A stretch of DNA of 35,816 nt from Acidobacteriota bacterium (GTDB taxonomy: Bacteria; Acidobacteriota; Terriglobia; Terriglobales; Acidobacteriaceae). How positions within the stretch are numbered: position 1 is the stretch's first letter; each line of letters begins with the position of its first letter. Shown here piece by piece: positions 9,428 to 17,217 of the stretch. The stretch is from NCBI GenBank assembly GCA_018268775.1, contig JAFDVV010000052.1:1-35816 (forward strand), read 5' to 3'. The translations under genes and the position numbers were made by a program. The notes beneath the pieces were generated by a model. The model ran no database searches, was not told the DNA's origin, and saw nothing but the letters and a program-made list of their open reading frames with translations.

Positions 9428-10630
9428 ATGAAGAAGAAAAAGTTACGCATCGGGATTCTCTTTGGCGGCCGTTCGGGCGAGCATGAGGTCTCGCTGCTCT
9501 CCGCCGCCTCTATCCTCAAGGCCATCGACCGCACGAAGTACGACGTCGTGCCCATCGGCATCACGCGCGAAGGGCGCTGGGTCACATCGCACGACGCACA
9601 GGCGCTGCTCGCGGGCAAGTCCGCGCCTGAGAATCCGCGTCTGGCAGGCGACCCGCAGGCGACGCCAACCGCCGCCGTCATCCGGCGGGGCGAGGCGATC
9701 ATCGTGCCTCCTGCCCCGGCTGAGTCGCTGCAGCCGCTGGAGCTGTCGGCCTCTGCCGAGTTCGCGCTGCACCGGCCAGCGCTCGACATCGACGTCGTCT
9801 TCCCCGTGCTGCACGGCACCTTCGGCGAGGACGGCACGATCCAGGGTCTGTTTGAGCTGGCCGACATCGCCTACGTAGGCTCTGGCGTCCTCGGGTCGGC
9901 GGTGGGCATGGACAAGATCGCCATGAAACAGGCCTTTGCCGCCAACGGCATTCCGCAGACACCGTATCTCGCCATGCTGCGTTCGGAGTGGCGCGCCGAT
10001 GCGAAGAAGGCGACGAAGAAGATCGAAGCCTCGCTCAAGTATCCGCTGTTTGTGAAGCCCGCAAACCTTGGCTCGTCGGTCGGCATCAGCAAGGTGCACG
10101 ACCGCGGCGAGCTCGCTGCCGCCATGGACCTCGCCGCCGGCTTCGACCGCAAGCTCATCATCGAACAGGGCGTCGGCGGTCCGGGAGCAAAGCCGCGCGA
10201 GCTCGAGGTCGCCGTCCTCGGCAACGACGCGGCCGAGGCAAGCGTCGTCGGCGAGATCGTCCCAGGGGCAGAGTTCTACGACTACGAGGCGAAGTACCTC
10301 TCCGACTCATCCGTCCCGATCATTCCGGCAAAGCTCACGAAGGCCGAGTCGAACGAGATTCGCCGCATGGCCATCGAGGCATTCAAGGCCTGCGACTGCG
10401 CTGGTCTTGCCCGCGTCGACTTCCTGATGGAACCGGCAAAAAAAGGAAGCAGGAAAAAACCGCGCGTCTACCTGAACGAGATCAACACGCTGCCGGGCTT
10501 CACCAGCATCAGCATGTACCCCAAGCTCTGGGCCGCAAGCGGCCTGCCATACAAGAAGCTGATCGACCGGCTCATCCAACTCGCAATCGAACGCCATAAA
10601 GAAAAGCAGCAGACCAGCTTCACGCGATGA
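9428..10630 (+). CDS. ddl: D-alanine--D-alanine ligase
   Basis: Joins two D-Ala with ATP to make the dipeptide end of peptidoglycan precursors in the cytoplasm. The 400 residues have the Ddl layout. The N-terminal domain is RIGILFGGRSGEHEVSLLSA, followed by VFPVLHGTFGEDGTIQGL and the ATP-grasp core KYPLFVKPANLGSSVGISKV. The metal/substrate site is VYLNEINTLPGFT, with DFLM before it. It is somewhat longer than E. coli DdlB (306), mainly from an insertion at about residues 60-110 and a Lys-rich stretch (KKGSRKKP) before the active-site motif, as in many long-form Ddl proteins. The ATG is followed by a run of Lys codons. No strong SD is seen. No other cell-wall genes are adjacent, and the stop lies 4 bp from an inverted-repeat arm. 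Confidence 0.96.
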   Translation: MKKKKLRIGILFGGRSGEHEVSLLSAASILKAIDRTKYDVVPIGITREGRWVTSHDAQALLAGKSAPENPRLAGDPQATPTAAVIRRGEAIIVPPAPAESLQPLELSASAEFALHRPALDIDVVFPVLHGTFGEDGTIQGLFELADIAYVGSGVLGSAVGMDKIAMKQAFAANGIPQTPYLAMLRSEWRADAKKATKKIEASLKYPLFVKPANLGSSVGISKVHDRGELAAAMDLAAGFDRKLIIEQGVGGPGAKPRELEVAVLGNDAAEASVVGEIVPGAEFYDYEAKYLSDSSVPIIPAKLTKAESNEIRRMAIEAFKACDCAGLARVDFLMEPAKKGSRKKPRVYLNEINTLPGFTSISMYPKLWAASGLPYKKLIDRLIQLAIERHKEKQQTSFTR

Positions 10631-10687
10631 CGACGACCGCGGATTCTCGCGGACAGCACGGATGAAGGTTGGGATCGATCCGCCAAA

Positions 10688-10764
10688 GAAAACTACAGGG
10701 ATTCTTCGCCTTCCTGCCCCAGCCAGCAAGCTGGCCGGGGACCCCGTTCGGCTCAGAATGACGG
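10688..10764 (+). repeat. Family A half-element with alternative interior
   Basis: AAACTACAGGGATTCTTCGCC and GGCTCAGAATGACGG match the right half of family A. Between them lies a palindromic CCCCAGCCAGC-aa-GCTGGCCGGGG that full copies lack. The same hybrid occurs inverted at 27509-27587, so it is a distinct subfamily rather than random decay. Confidence 0.65.
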
Positions 10765-10816
10765 TCTTTGCGTGTGCAATTCCTGAAGTTCCAAAGATAA
10801 GTCGAAGATGTAGAAA

Positions 10817-10849
10817 AAGCAGATTCCTCCGCTCTGCTACGGAATGACA
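10817..10849 (-). repeat. Family B intergenic repeat
   Basis: The minus strand reads GTCATTCCGTAGCAGAGCGG then AGGAATCTGCTT. Family B ends (GTCATTCCG at the left, GAGGAATCTGCTTCTC or GAGGAACCTGCTTCTC at the right) recur at 12179, 14179, 14655, 24577 and 29710, and inside the ABC-F gene. Confidence 0.65.
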
Positions 10850-10913
10850 ACAAGAGAAGCTTCGCTGCAGTTGCCTCTCATCCGTGTTGTCCGCGAAAAT
10901 CCGCGGTCGGCGA

Positions 10914-12152
10914 TTACACCACCCGGCTGTGCTCGAAGCCGCCTTCGTTCAGCGCGGCGAGCAACTCTTCGACCTGTTCGCGCCCGCGTGTCTCCAGCGT
11001 GATGTCGATGGTGGTGTTGCCCAGGTTCACGCCGTAGTAGGCGCGGTTGTAGAGCGTGTCGACGATGTTTACGCGATGCTCGGCGATCAGCTTTGTCAGC
11101 TCCGACAGAGCGCCGGGCTTGTCGAGCAGCGTGATGCGCAGGCGGATCATGCGGCCGTCCTGCACCAGGCCGCGCTCGATGATGCGGCTGAGCAGGGTGA
11201 CGTCGATGTTGCCTCCGCCCACGACGACCGCCGTTCGTGCGCCGTTCAGCGATGTGCGTTTTTGCAACAGCGCGGCGAGGCCGACAGCTCCCGCGCCTTC
11301 GGCCAGCGTCTTCTCGCGTTCGAGCAGCATGAGGATGGCTGAGGCGATCTCGTCTTCGTCTACGGTGACGATCTCGTCGACGTAGCGTTCGATCACGGGC
11401 AGTGTCACCTCGCCCGAGCGGCGCACCGCGATACCGTCGGCGATGGTGGTGGCCGCGGGAATCGTCACCGGCTGGTGCTCTTTTACGGCGACGGCCATCG
11501 AAGGCAGCCTCGATGTCTGCACGCCGACGACCTTGATGTTGGGATTCGTCTCCTTCACGGCGCAGGCGATGCCGCCGATCAGTCCGCCGCCGCCGATGGG
11601 CACGACGACCGCCTCAAGCTGCGGCACCTGCTCGATCAACTCCAAACCGATGGTGCCCTGGCCGGCCATCACCGCCGGGTCGTCGAAGGGATGGATGAAG
11701 GTCATGTCCTCTGCTGCGCAGATACGGCGCGCCTCTTCGTAGGCGTCGTCGTAGTTGGCGCCGTGCAGTACCACCTCTGCCCCGAAGCCGCGCGTCGCCG
11801 TGACCTTGACCAGCGGCGTCTGCAGCGGCATCACGATGATGGAGCGGATGCCGCGCTTGGTGGCGTGGTAGGCAACGCCCTGTGCGTGATTTCCTGCGCT
11901 CGCCGCTACAACCCCGCGCGCGGCCTGCTCCGGCGTCAGCAGCGCAAGGCGGTTCAACGCGCCGCGCTCCTTGAATGCGCCGGTCATCTGGAGGTTTTCG
12001 AGCTTCAGGTAAATCTGTTGCCCGGTGATGGCCGAGAGCATCTGCGAGTGCGCGCAGGGCGAGTAATAGATCGCGCCGCGCAGCCGCTCGCGCGCTGCCA
12101 TCACATCGGCAAGACTGATGCTTACTTGGCTCTTCGTTTCGGTTGCAGACAC
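10914..12152 (-). CDS. ilvA: Threonine ammonia-lyase (threonine dehydratase) with ACT domain
   Basis: PLP enzyme deaminating L-threonine to 2-oxobutanoate, the first isoleucine step. The 412 residues show PLP Lys61 in TGAFKERGALN, ASAGNHAQGVA, the phosphate-binding loop VVPIGGGGLIGG and a C-terminal ACT domain (RLRITLLDKPGALSELTKL) of about 80 residues. This is the short form of about 400 residues with one ACT domain. Such forms may be biosynthetic or catabolic, so ilvA is the likely but not certain name. The GTG at 12152 is preferred over the GTG at 12158 because AAGGAG (12160-12165) lies 7 bases from the former and 1 from the latter. It is last in the minus-strand amino-acid block, 70 bp after tyrA with a family B repeat between. 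Confidence 0.92.
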   Translation of the reverse strand: MSATETKSQVSISLADVMAARERLRGAIYYSPCAHSQMLSAITGQQIYLKLENLQMTGAFKERGALNRLALLTPEQAARGVVAASAGNHAQGVAYHATKRGIRSIIVMPLQTPLVKVTATRGFGAEVVLHGANYDDAYEEARRICAAEDMTFIHPFDDPAVMAGQGTIGLELIEQVPQLEAVVVPIGGGGLIGGIACAVKETNPNIKVVGVQTSRLPSMAVAVKEHQPVTIPAATTIADGIAVRRSGEVTLPVIERYVDEIVTVDEDEIASAILMLLEREKTLAEGAGAVGLAALLQKRTSLNGARTAVVVGGGNIDVTLLSRIIERGLVQDGRMIRLRITLLDKPGALSELTKLIAEHRVNIVDTLYNRAYYGVNLGNTTIDITLETRGREQVEELLAALNEGGFEHSRVV

Positions 12153-12178
12153 TCGCACACTCCTTCAATCCCTAAGTT

Positions 12179-12215
12179 TGTCATCCCGTAGCGAAGCGAA
12201 GGGATCTGCTTCTCT
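12179..12215 (+). repeat. Family B intergenic repeat
   Basis: TGTCATCCCGTAGCGAAGCG followed by AAGGGATCTGCTTCTCT. It is a short copy occupying the tyrA-ilvA gap, on the strand opposite to the genes. Confidence 0.6.
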
Positions 12216-12222
12216 ACTGCGA

Positions 12223-13083
12223 CTACTGTCGCCGCATCCGAAACTTGTTCGCCAGGTCGAACTCTTCGCGCAGCCCGGGCGTGCGCAGGTTCTCGCGAAC
12301 ATGCGTCAACCGCTGCTCCAAGGCAAGCAATGTATCCGCAATCGGCGTCGTGTTCGTCATCGCCACGTCGCGCCACATGCTGTACGGACTCGCGCCAAGC
12401 CGCGTTGTCTCGCGCAGGGCACGGCCGCCGATGGCTGCGATCTCCGGCGCGTCGCCGAATCGTTCTTCCAGCAGCGCGGCGAGCGCCGTTGAAAGCATCT
12501 GCGGCAGATGGCTGACCCAGGCGCACATCTCGTCGTGCCGTGCGGCGTCCATGTCGAGCGAGCGCGTGCCCATGAGGCCGACCCACATGCGCCAGTCCTT
12601 CTCGATCGGCGCCGGCAGATCGGAGCATGGCGTGAAGAGCCACATGGCGTTGTTGAACAGCGTGCCCTCGGCCAGCATGGCTCCGCCGCTCTCCTTACCC
12701 GCCATCGGATGGCCGGGCAGAAAGACGGCCTGGTCCTTGCCGCCAAAGAGCTTTGCGGCAAGCTCCGCGATCTCGAGCTTCGTACTGCCTACATCGGTGA
12801 TGAGCTGGCCCGTGGCGGTGACAGGCGCAAGCCGCTGCATCCAGTCCTTGATAGCGAGCACGGGCACGGCGAGCACGATGACATCGGCCTGCCGCGCCAG
12901 CTCGAGCGCGCCCCAGTCGTTGCCCGCCGCGCCGTCGAGCGCCCCAACCGCAACCGCGGCGCGTAGCTCAAGCGAGTTGACGTCCCAGCCGTCGATGCGG
13001 CCCACAAAGCCTGCCGCGCGCAGGGCGAGGCCGACCGATGCACCGATCAACCCCGTTCCGATGATGAGGACTCGCTCGATCAC
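12223..13083 (-). CDS. tyrA: Prephenate dehydrogenase (TyrA family)
   Basis: Oxidatively decarboxylates prephenate (or arogenate) for tyrosine synthesis. The 286 residues start with a Rossmann fold, VLIIGTGLIGASVGLAL, then DGWDVN, where Asp34 at the end of strand two suggests NAD rather than NADP. The conserved catalytic His is at 125 in FLPGHPMAGKESGG. The helical C-terminal half fits the family, and there is no fused mutase or ACT domain. The start is GTG (13083) with only a weak AGGA upstream. It begins 9 bp after the DAHP synthase stop, so the two are surely co-transcribed. The free-standing chorismate mutase upstream supplies prephenate. Confidence 0.93.
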   Translation of the reverse strand: MIERVLIIGTGLIGASVGLALRAAGFVGRIDGWDVNSLELRAAVAVGALDGAAGNDWGALELARQADVIVLAVPVLAIKDWMQRLAPVTATGQLITDVGSTKLEIAELAAKLFGGKDQAVFLPGHPMAGKESGGAMLAEGTLFNNAMWLFTPCSDLPAPIEKDWRMWVGLMGTRSLDMDAARHDEMCAWVSHLPQMLSTALAALLEERFGDAPEIAAIGGRALRETTRLGASPYSMWRDVAMTNTTPIADTLLALEQRLTHVRENLRTPGLREEFDLANKFRMRRQ

Positions 13084-13092
13084 ACGTCCGTC

Positions 13093-14130
13093 CTATGCCA
13101 CTGCAACCGCGCTGGCAACGCTTCGCCCCACGACAGGCGCAAGCTGACCGAGCTGCTTCACCAGCTTCTCGAGCTGTTCCGGATACATGCTCTGCGCGCC
13201 GTCGCTCATCGCCTTGTCAGGGTTGGGATGCATCTCCATCAGCAGGCCATCGGCTCCCGCAGCCACGGCCGCCAGCGCCATGGGAGGAACGAACTCGCGG
13301 ATGCCCACGCCGTGCGACGGATCGCCCAGCACGGGAAGGTGCGTCAGCTTCTTGAGCACCGGGATCGCGGAGATGTCCATCGTGTTGCGTGTCGCCGTCT
13401 CGTAGGTGCGGATTCCGCGCTCGCACAGCATCAGGTCGTAGTTGCCGCCGGAGAGGATGTATTCGGCCGACAGCAGGACCTCTTCGATCGTCGCCGCGAT
13501 GCCGCGCTTCAGCAGGCACGGTTTGCGCACATGGCCAAGCTCGCGCAACAGGTTGAAGTTCTGCATGTTGCGCGCGCCGATCTGGAAGACGTCGATATAC
13601 GGCAGCATGGTTTCGATCTGCGAGATCTCCATCACCTCGGTGATGACGAGCAGGCCGGTCTCATCCGCTACTTCGCGCAGCAGCTTCAGGCCCTCGACGC
13701 CCATGCCCTGGAAGCTGTACGGCGAGCTGCGCGGCTTGTACGCTCCACCACGCAGAAACTGGCAGCCCGCGGCGGCGACCTTCTTCGCGCTGTCGAGAAT
13801 CTGCGCGCGCGATTCGACAGAGCACGGCCCCGCCATCACGACAATCTCATCGCCGCCGATCACGACACCGTTCTTGAACCTGATCTTCGTGCCCTCGGGC
13901 CGGAAGTTCCTGCCCGCCAGCTTGTACGGCGACGAGATGCGATACGCATCGTGCACGCCGGGGAGCACCTTGAACTCGGCCACGTCGAAGTGGTCGGGTT
14001 TGCCTACGCCGGCAAGAATCGTCTGCGCCTCGCCGGTGGTGCGGTGAACGTTGAATCCAAGCTCGACCATCCGCTCGATCACGGCTTGAATGTTTTCTTC
14101 AGTTGCTTCGCCCAACATGGCTACGATCAT
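13093..14130 (-). CDS. aroF: 3-deoxy-7-phosphoheptulonate synthase, type I-beta with N-terminal regulatory domain
   Basis: Condenses PEP and erythrose 4-phosphate, the entry to the shikimate pathway. From the chosen ATG (14130, with GAAGAAG just upstream) the 345 residues align end to end with the Thermotoga maritima type as I recall it. A ferredoxin-like regulatory domain (MIVAMLGEATEEN to about residue 75) is followed by the TIM barrel with MAGPCSVESR, LRGGAYKPRSSPYSFQG, CLLKRG, LCERGIRTYETATRNT and LGDPSHGVG. In that type the N-terminal domain mediates tyrosine/phenylalanine inhibition. An upstream in-frame GTG-like extension to 14208 translates a repeat and is rejected. It is followed by tyrA after 9 bp. 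A second, unrelated-type DAHP synthase is at 29851-30927. Confidence 0.94.
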   Translation of the reverse strand: MIVAMLGEATEENIQAVIERMVELGFNVHRTTGEAQTILAGVGKPDHFDVAEFKVLPGVHDAYRISSPYKLAGRNFRPEGTKIRFKNGVVIGGDEIVVMAGPCSVESRAQILDSAKKVAAAGCQFLRGGAYKPRSSPYSFQGMGVEGLKLLREVADETGLLVITEVMEISQIETMLPYIDVFQIGARNMQNFNLLRELGHVRKPCLLKRGIAATIEEVLLSAEYILSGGNYDLMLCERGIRTYETATRNTMDISAIPVLKKLTHLPVLGDPSHGVGIREFVPPMALAAVAAGADGLLMEMHPNPDKAMSDGAQSMYPEQLEKLVKQLGQLAPVVGRSVASAVAVA

Positions 14131-14178
14131 CGTCTTCTTCGCTTTCTCAGTAGTTGCCGCATACGGAAGAAACTGTTT

Positions 14179-14260
14179 GTCGTTCCGCAGCGCAGCTCGT
14201 TTTGTCATTCCGCGCAGCTCGTTTTGTCATTCCGTAGCGCAGCGGAGGAATCTGCTTCTC
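14179..14260 (+). repeat. Tandem family B repeat (three partial copies)
   Basis: Units begin at 14179, 14204 and 14226 with GTCGTTCCG, GTCATTCCG and GTCATTCCG, separated by CGCAGCTCGTTTT. Only the last unit runs on to the family B right end (GGAGGAATCTGCTTCTC). It fills the gap between chorismate mutase and the DAHP synthase. Confidence 0.7.
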
Positions 14261-14281
14261 GCTTTTGAATTCCATCGACCT

Positions 14282-14542
14282 TCAGTCCTTCTTCTGCAGC
14301 GCCCGCATCACATCGATAATGCGTTGATAGATGTCCACCACTTCAGTGTCGGAGAGCGGCCCCGCGTTCGCCTTGCGCACACGTTCAAAGACCGCCTCTT
14401 CGCGCTTGGGTTCGTACACTGGCAGACCCGCACTGTGCTTGAGCGTTCCAATCGCCTGCGCCGCCTCGGCGCGCTGGTTGATAAGGCGAACGATCTGCTC
14501 GTCGAGTGCGTCGATCTTGTTCCGCCAATCTGCGATCTCCAT
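14282..14542 (-). CDS. Chorismate mutase (AroQ class, free-standing)
   Basis: Rearranges chorismate to prephenate, the branch to tyrosine and phenylalanine. The 86 residues form the all-helical AroQ unit: WRNKIDALDEQIVRLINQRAE with the catalytic Arg in helix 1, then IGTLKHSAGLPVYEPKREE with the second conserved Arg/Lys set, and EVVDIYQRIIDVMRALQ. It ends in KKD with no fused domain. The ATG has GAGGA 6 bases upstream. It lies 151 bp upstream of the type I-beta DAHP synthase. In several bacteria such a mutase physically joins and regulates that synthase, so a complex here is plausible but inferred. Confidence 0.93.
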   Translation of the reverse strand: MEIADWRNKIDALDEQIVRLINQRAEAAQAIGTLKHSAGLPVYEPKREEAVFERVRKANAGPLSDTEVVDIYQRIIDVMRALQKKD

Positions 14543-14654
14543 CGAATGTCCTCATGAAGCAGCCAGGCATCACGAACCGGCGCAGGCTGCGGTGTTTTGA
14601 CGTACATGCCATGATAAACGCCGGGATTACGATCCTCTCCCTCGCCTCTAACCT

Positions 14655-14706
14655 GTGTCATTCCGACCGGAGGCCGGAGGCCGGAGTGGAGGAACCTGCT
14701 TCTCTC
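14655..14706 (+). repeat. Family B intergenic repeat
   Basis: GTGTCATTCCGACCGGAGG, a tandem GGCCGGAGGCCGGAG, then TGGAGGAACCTGCTTCTCT. This subfamily (GACCGGAG) is the closest match to the copy inside the ABC-F gene at 29357-29411. Confidence 0.7.
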
Positions 14707-14716
14707 CTCCCCGCCA

Positions 14717-14877
14717 CAAATCCGGGTGCCCCATATCTCGCTTGCGAGATGTGGGCTCGCAGGATGCTTGTTCAAACCGGAAAGATGGGTGCCCCATCTT
14801 CGCCGCGCAGCGGCTAAGGTGGGATTTGCAGAACGCTTGGGTGCCCCATTCATGCGCGTTTTGTGCGCATGAGTGGG
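14717..14877 (-). repeat. Family D repeat, three modules (copy D3)
   Basis: GGGTGCCCCAT occurs at 14724, 14787 and 14839. Read on the minus strand each module is CCCAC, a hairpin, then ATGGGGCACCC. The stems differ: ATCTCGC-aa-GCGAGAT; an imperfect GCCGC-tgc-GCGGC; and TCATGCGC-acaaaac-GCGCATGA. With the family B copy at 14655 this accounts for most of the 367-bp trpA to mutase gap. Confidence 0.75.
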
Positions 14878-14909
14878 AATGAAGACCGTCCGTTCTCCGC
14901 ATGTCACTG

Positions 14910-15671
14910 TCATGCCCTCAACCCCGCGACGAACCTTCCGACTGCCGCCGCGGCCTCCTTCGGCTCCGTCTTCTCAATCAACTGCACAATCGCCGAACCA
15001 ATCACCGCGGCATCCGCAAACTCACCCACGGCCTTCACATGCTCGGCGTTCGAGACGCCAAACCCCACGGCAATCGGCAGCGTCGTGAACCTCTTCAATC
15101 GCCCAACAATCTCCGAAGCGTCACTCGTCAGACTCGACTGCGTGCCCGTAATGCCCACCCGCGAAATCGCATACACAAACCCCTTTGAGTTCTCCGCAAT
15201 CGCCTTCAACCGCACATCCGGCGAGGTCGGCGCCGCCAGAAACACCGGGGCCAGTTTGTTCGCCTGCATCGCCTCGAGATACTCCCCAGCCTCTTCGACG
15301 ATCATGTCGGTCAGCAGCACGCCGTCGGCACCAGCCTCCGCCGCCTTCGCCGCAAACTCCTTCATGCCCATCCGCACGACCGGGTTCAGATAGCTGAACA
15401 GGATCAACCCAGCCTCGGGCCGCGCCGCGCGAATCTCCTTCGCAATCCCGAGCACATCGGTAAGCCGCGTGCCCTTCGCCACCGCACGCTCACTAGCCCG
15501 TTGAATCACCGGCCCATCGGCCAGCGGATCGCTGAACGGCACACCCAGCTCAATCACATCCGCACCGTTATCAATCGCGGCAATCGCAATGTCCCGCGTC
15601 GTTGCAAGATCGGGATCGCCAGCAGTGAGGTAAATAACCAGGCCGGGCTTCTTATCGAACTTGATCGCCAT
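14910..15671 (-). CDS. trpA: Tryptophan synthase alpha subunit
   Basis: Cleaves indole-3-glycerol phosphate to indole and glyceraldehyde 3-phosphate, passing indole to TrpB in the alpha2beta2 complex. The 253-residue TIM barrel carries the catalytic Glu41 and Asp52 in VIELGVPFSDPLADGPVIQ (E. coli Glu49/Asp60). It also has AGADGVLLTDMIVEEAGEY and the phosphate-binding GFGVSNAEH and AAVIGSAIV. It starts 2 bp after the trpB stop and is translationally coupled. After it comes a repeat-filled 367-bp gap, so whether transcription continues into the chorismate mutase is open. Confidence 0.97.
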   Translation of the reverse strand: MAIKFDKKPGLVIYLTAGDPDLATTRDIAIAAIDNGADVIELGVPFSDPLADGPVIQRASERAVAKGTRLTDVLGIAKEIRAARPEAGLILFSYLNPVVRMGMKEFAAKAAEAGADGVLLTDMIVEEAGEYLEAMQANKLAPVFLAAPTSPDVRLKAIAENSKGFVYAISRVGITGTQSSLTSDASEIVGRLKRFTTLPIAVGFGVSNAEHVKAVGEFADAAVIGSAIVQLIEKTEPKEAAAAVGRFVAGLRA

Positions 15672-15673
15672 AA

Positions 15674-16942
15674 CTAAGCCTTGACCTCCGCCTTCGCTCC
15701 GCTCACATGCAGCTCCTTCGACAAGATCCCCATGTCCTTATCGCCGCGCCCCGAAAGATTCACCATCAGCACATCATCCTTCTTCATTGTGGGGGCCAGT
15801 ATGATTGCCTCAGCAACCGCGTGCGCGCTCTCCAGCGCCGGGAGAATTCCCTCCGTCCGCGCCAGCGTCACCACGGCCTTCAGCGCCTCATCATCCGTCG
15901 CCGCGGTGTACGTCGCACGACCCGAATCATGCAGCATCGCATGCTCCGGCCCCACGCTCGCGTAGTCGAGGCCCGCAGACACCGAGTGCGTCAGCGCAAT
16001 CTGCCCCGCATCGTCCTGAAGCACGTAGCTGTAAGTCCCCTGCAACACGCCGGGAACGCCGCCGCCGACCTTCGCAAACCGGGCCGCATGATCTCCAATC
16101 GCCGAGCCACGCCCGCCAGCTTCGACGCCGATAAGCTGCACGTTCTTGTCGTTCAGAAACTCGTAGAACGCGCCAATCGCATTCGAGCCGCCGCCCACAC
16201 ACGCAACGATCGCCGTCGGTAGCTTGCCCTCCTGCTCCAGAATCTGCTGTTTCGCCTCAATGCTGATGACGCGGTGGAAGTCGCGCACCATCGTCGGGTA
16301 CGGATGCGCCCCCAGCGCCGAGCCCAGGATGTAGAACGTCGTGCGCACGTTGGTGACCCAGTCGCGCATCGCCTCCGAGATCGCGTCCTTCAGCGTGGCC
16401 GAACCCGCGCTCACACCGCGCACCTCCGCGCCCAGCAGGCGCATGCGGTAGACGTTCAGCTCCTGCCGGCGCATGTCCTCCTCGCCCATGTAGACCACGC
16501 ACTCCATGCCCAGCAGCGCGCAAACCGTGGCCGTCGCCACGCCATGCTGCCCGGCCCCGGTCTCGGCGATGATGCGCTGCTTGCCCATGCGCCTGGCAAG
16601 CAGCCCCTGCCCCAGAGCGTTGTTGATCTTGTGCGCGCCGGTGTGCAGCAGGTCTTCGCGCTTGAGATAAATCTTCGCGCCGCCAAGCTGCTCGCTCAGC
16701 CGCTTCGCATAATACAGCGGCGTCGGACGCCCGCAGTAGTTGTGGAGCAGGCCGGCCAGCTCGGCCTGGAACGCCGCGTCTTCCTTGGCCGCGTTGTAAG
16801 CCGCCTCAAGCTCTTCGAGCGCGGCCATCAGCGTCTCCGGCACATACCGCCCGCCGTACACGCCGAACCGCCCCAAAGCGGACCTTACTGGCCCCGCCGG
16901 ACTCACCAATGCTGACGTCTTTCCGTCTATCGCCCCGCCCAT
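15674..16942 (-). CDS. trpB: Tryptophan synthase beta subunit
   Basis: PLP enzyme condensing indole with L-serine to tryptophan. The 422 residues have the TrpB1 hallmarks: [14 protein letters not shown] at the N-terminus, PLP Lys105 in [29 protein letters not shown], the phosphate loop [10 protein letters not shown] and the C-terminal [10 protein letters not shown]. The ATG at 16942 has GGGAG about 10 bases upstream. A short non-conserved N-tail of about 25 residues precedes the core. It is the first full gene after the leader peptide and attenuator at 16968-17137, so trpBA expression is probably controlled there. No trpE, D, C or F is in the window. Confidence 0.97.
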   Translation of the reverse strand: MGGAIDGKTSALVSPAGPVRSALGRFGVYGGRYVPETLMAALEELEAAYNAAKEDAAFQAELAGLLHNYCGRPTPLYYAKRLSEQLGGAKIYLKREDLLHTGAHKINNALGQGLLARRMGKQRIIAETGAGQHGVATATVCALLGMECVVYMGEEDMRRQELNVYRMRLLGAEVRGVSAGSATLKDAISEAMRDWVTNVRTTFYILGSALGAHPYPTMVRDFHRVISIEAKQQILEQEGKLPTAIVACVGGGSNAIGAFYEFLNDKNVQLIGVEAGGRGSAIGDHAARFAKVGGGVPGVLQGTYSYVLQDDAGQIALTHSVSAGLDYASVGPEHAMLHDSGRATYTAATDDEALKAVVTLARTEGILPALESAHAVAEAIILAPTMKKDDVLMVNLSGRGDKDMGILSKELHVSGAKAEVKA

Positions 16943-16967
16943 CTCTTCGCGCTCCCTTCAGAGCAAA

Positions 16968-16998
16968 ACAAAAGCCGCAACCTGTGTCGGTCGCGGCT
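16968..16998 (-). terminator. Attenuator terminator in the trpB leader
   Basis: On the minus strand AGCCGCGACC (16998-16989) pairs with GGTTGCGGCT (16982-16973), 10 bp including one G-U, around the loop GACACA. TTTGTTTT follows. It stands 65 bp after the leader-peptide stop and 30 bp before trpB, where only a regulated terminator makes sense. Confidence 0.8.
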
Positions 16999-17062
16999 CG
17001 TGTGGATTTCGAATCTTGTCTGAACTTTCAGCTTGCTTCTTGAGCTAATCCGTCAGAAGACC

Positions 17063-17137
17063 CTACTCCGCCGATGCCGCTACCGGATACCAGTAGCGGT
17101 CAATAAAGCTGATAATGCGGCTGAAGTTCGCGGTCAT
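17063..17137 (-). CDS. Leader peptide of the trpBA operon (24 residues)
   Basis: A small ORF on the minus strand, ATG at 17137 and TAG at 17063-17065, with GGAGG at 17146-17142, 4 bases upstream. It begins MTANFSRIIS and ends FIDRYWYPVAASAE. It holds 2 Phe, 2 Tyr and 1 Trp, with Tyr-Trp-Tyr consecutive (TAC TGG TAT). It has no other likely role: it is too short for an enzyme and is placed directly before a terminator hairpin and trpB. Inferred job: ribosome progress along it reports aromatic aminoacyl-tRNA supply and sets the downstream fold. Only one Trp codon is present, unlike the runs in enterobacterial trp leaders, so sensing may be of several aromatic amino acids. I do not recognise this peptide from any named leader. 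Confidence 0.65.
   Translation of the reverse strand: MTANFSRIISFIDRYWYPVAASAE
17076..17099 (-). promoter_or_regulatory. Leader hairpin over the Tyr-Trp-Tyr codons, with antiterminator option
   Basis: On the minus strand CCGCTACTGG-TAT-CCGGTAGCGG (17099-17077) is a 10-bp stem with one G-U, whose 5' arm holds TAC TGG. Its 3' arm, GGTAGCGGC (17084-17076), can instead pair with GCCGCGACC (16997-16989), the 5' arm of the terminator, with one mismatch. The two pairings exclude each other, as the 1:2, 2:3 and 3:4 pairings do in classical attenuators. Confidence 0.55.
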
Positions 17138-17147
17138 CTTGCCTCCA

Positions 17148-17176
17148 AGCATACACCGGGCCCTGCATGGCCGCAA
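17148..17176 (-). promoter_or_regulatory. Candidate promoter of the trp leader
   Basis: On the minus strand TTGCGG (17176-17171), 17 bp, TATGCT (17153-17148). The predicted start at about 17141 would leave a very short 5' end and cut into the SD of the leader peptide, so the true promoter may lie further upstream. Confidence 0.3.
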
Positions 17177-17217
17177 GTTATTTGCATTTTGGGTAATGGA
17201 TCAGTTTGGTTGTTGAG

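Larger units (their letters stand above)
10634..10909. repeat. Family F inverted pair spanning the ddl-ilvA gap
   Basis: A 32-bp arm at 10634-10665 (CGACCGCGGATT...) and its reverse complement at 10878-10909 match at 30 of 32 positions. One arm starts 3 bases after the ddl stop, the other ends 4 bases before the last base of ilvA. The interior holds a family A half-copy and a family B copy. It may be a composite mobile element or a long-range hairpin between convergent genes. Confidence 0.7.

Noticed and set aside
14131..14208. N-terminal extension of the DAHP synthase
   Set aside because: The extra 26 codons translate the tandem repeat, and the enzyme family begins at MIV.
14308..14913. 201-codon minus-strand frame through the trpA-mutase gap
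   Set aside because: It translates family B and D repeats and then overlaps the chorismate mutase in another frame.
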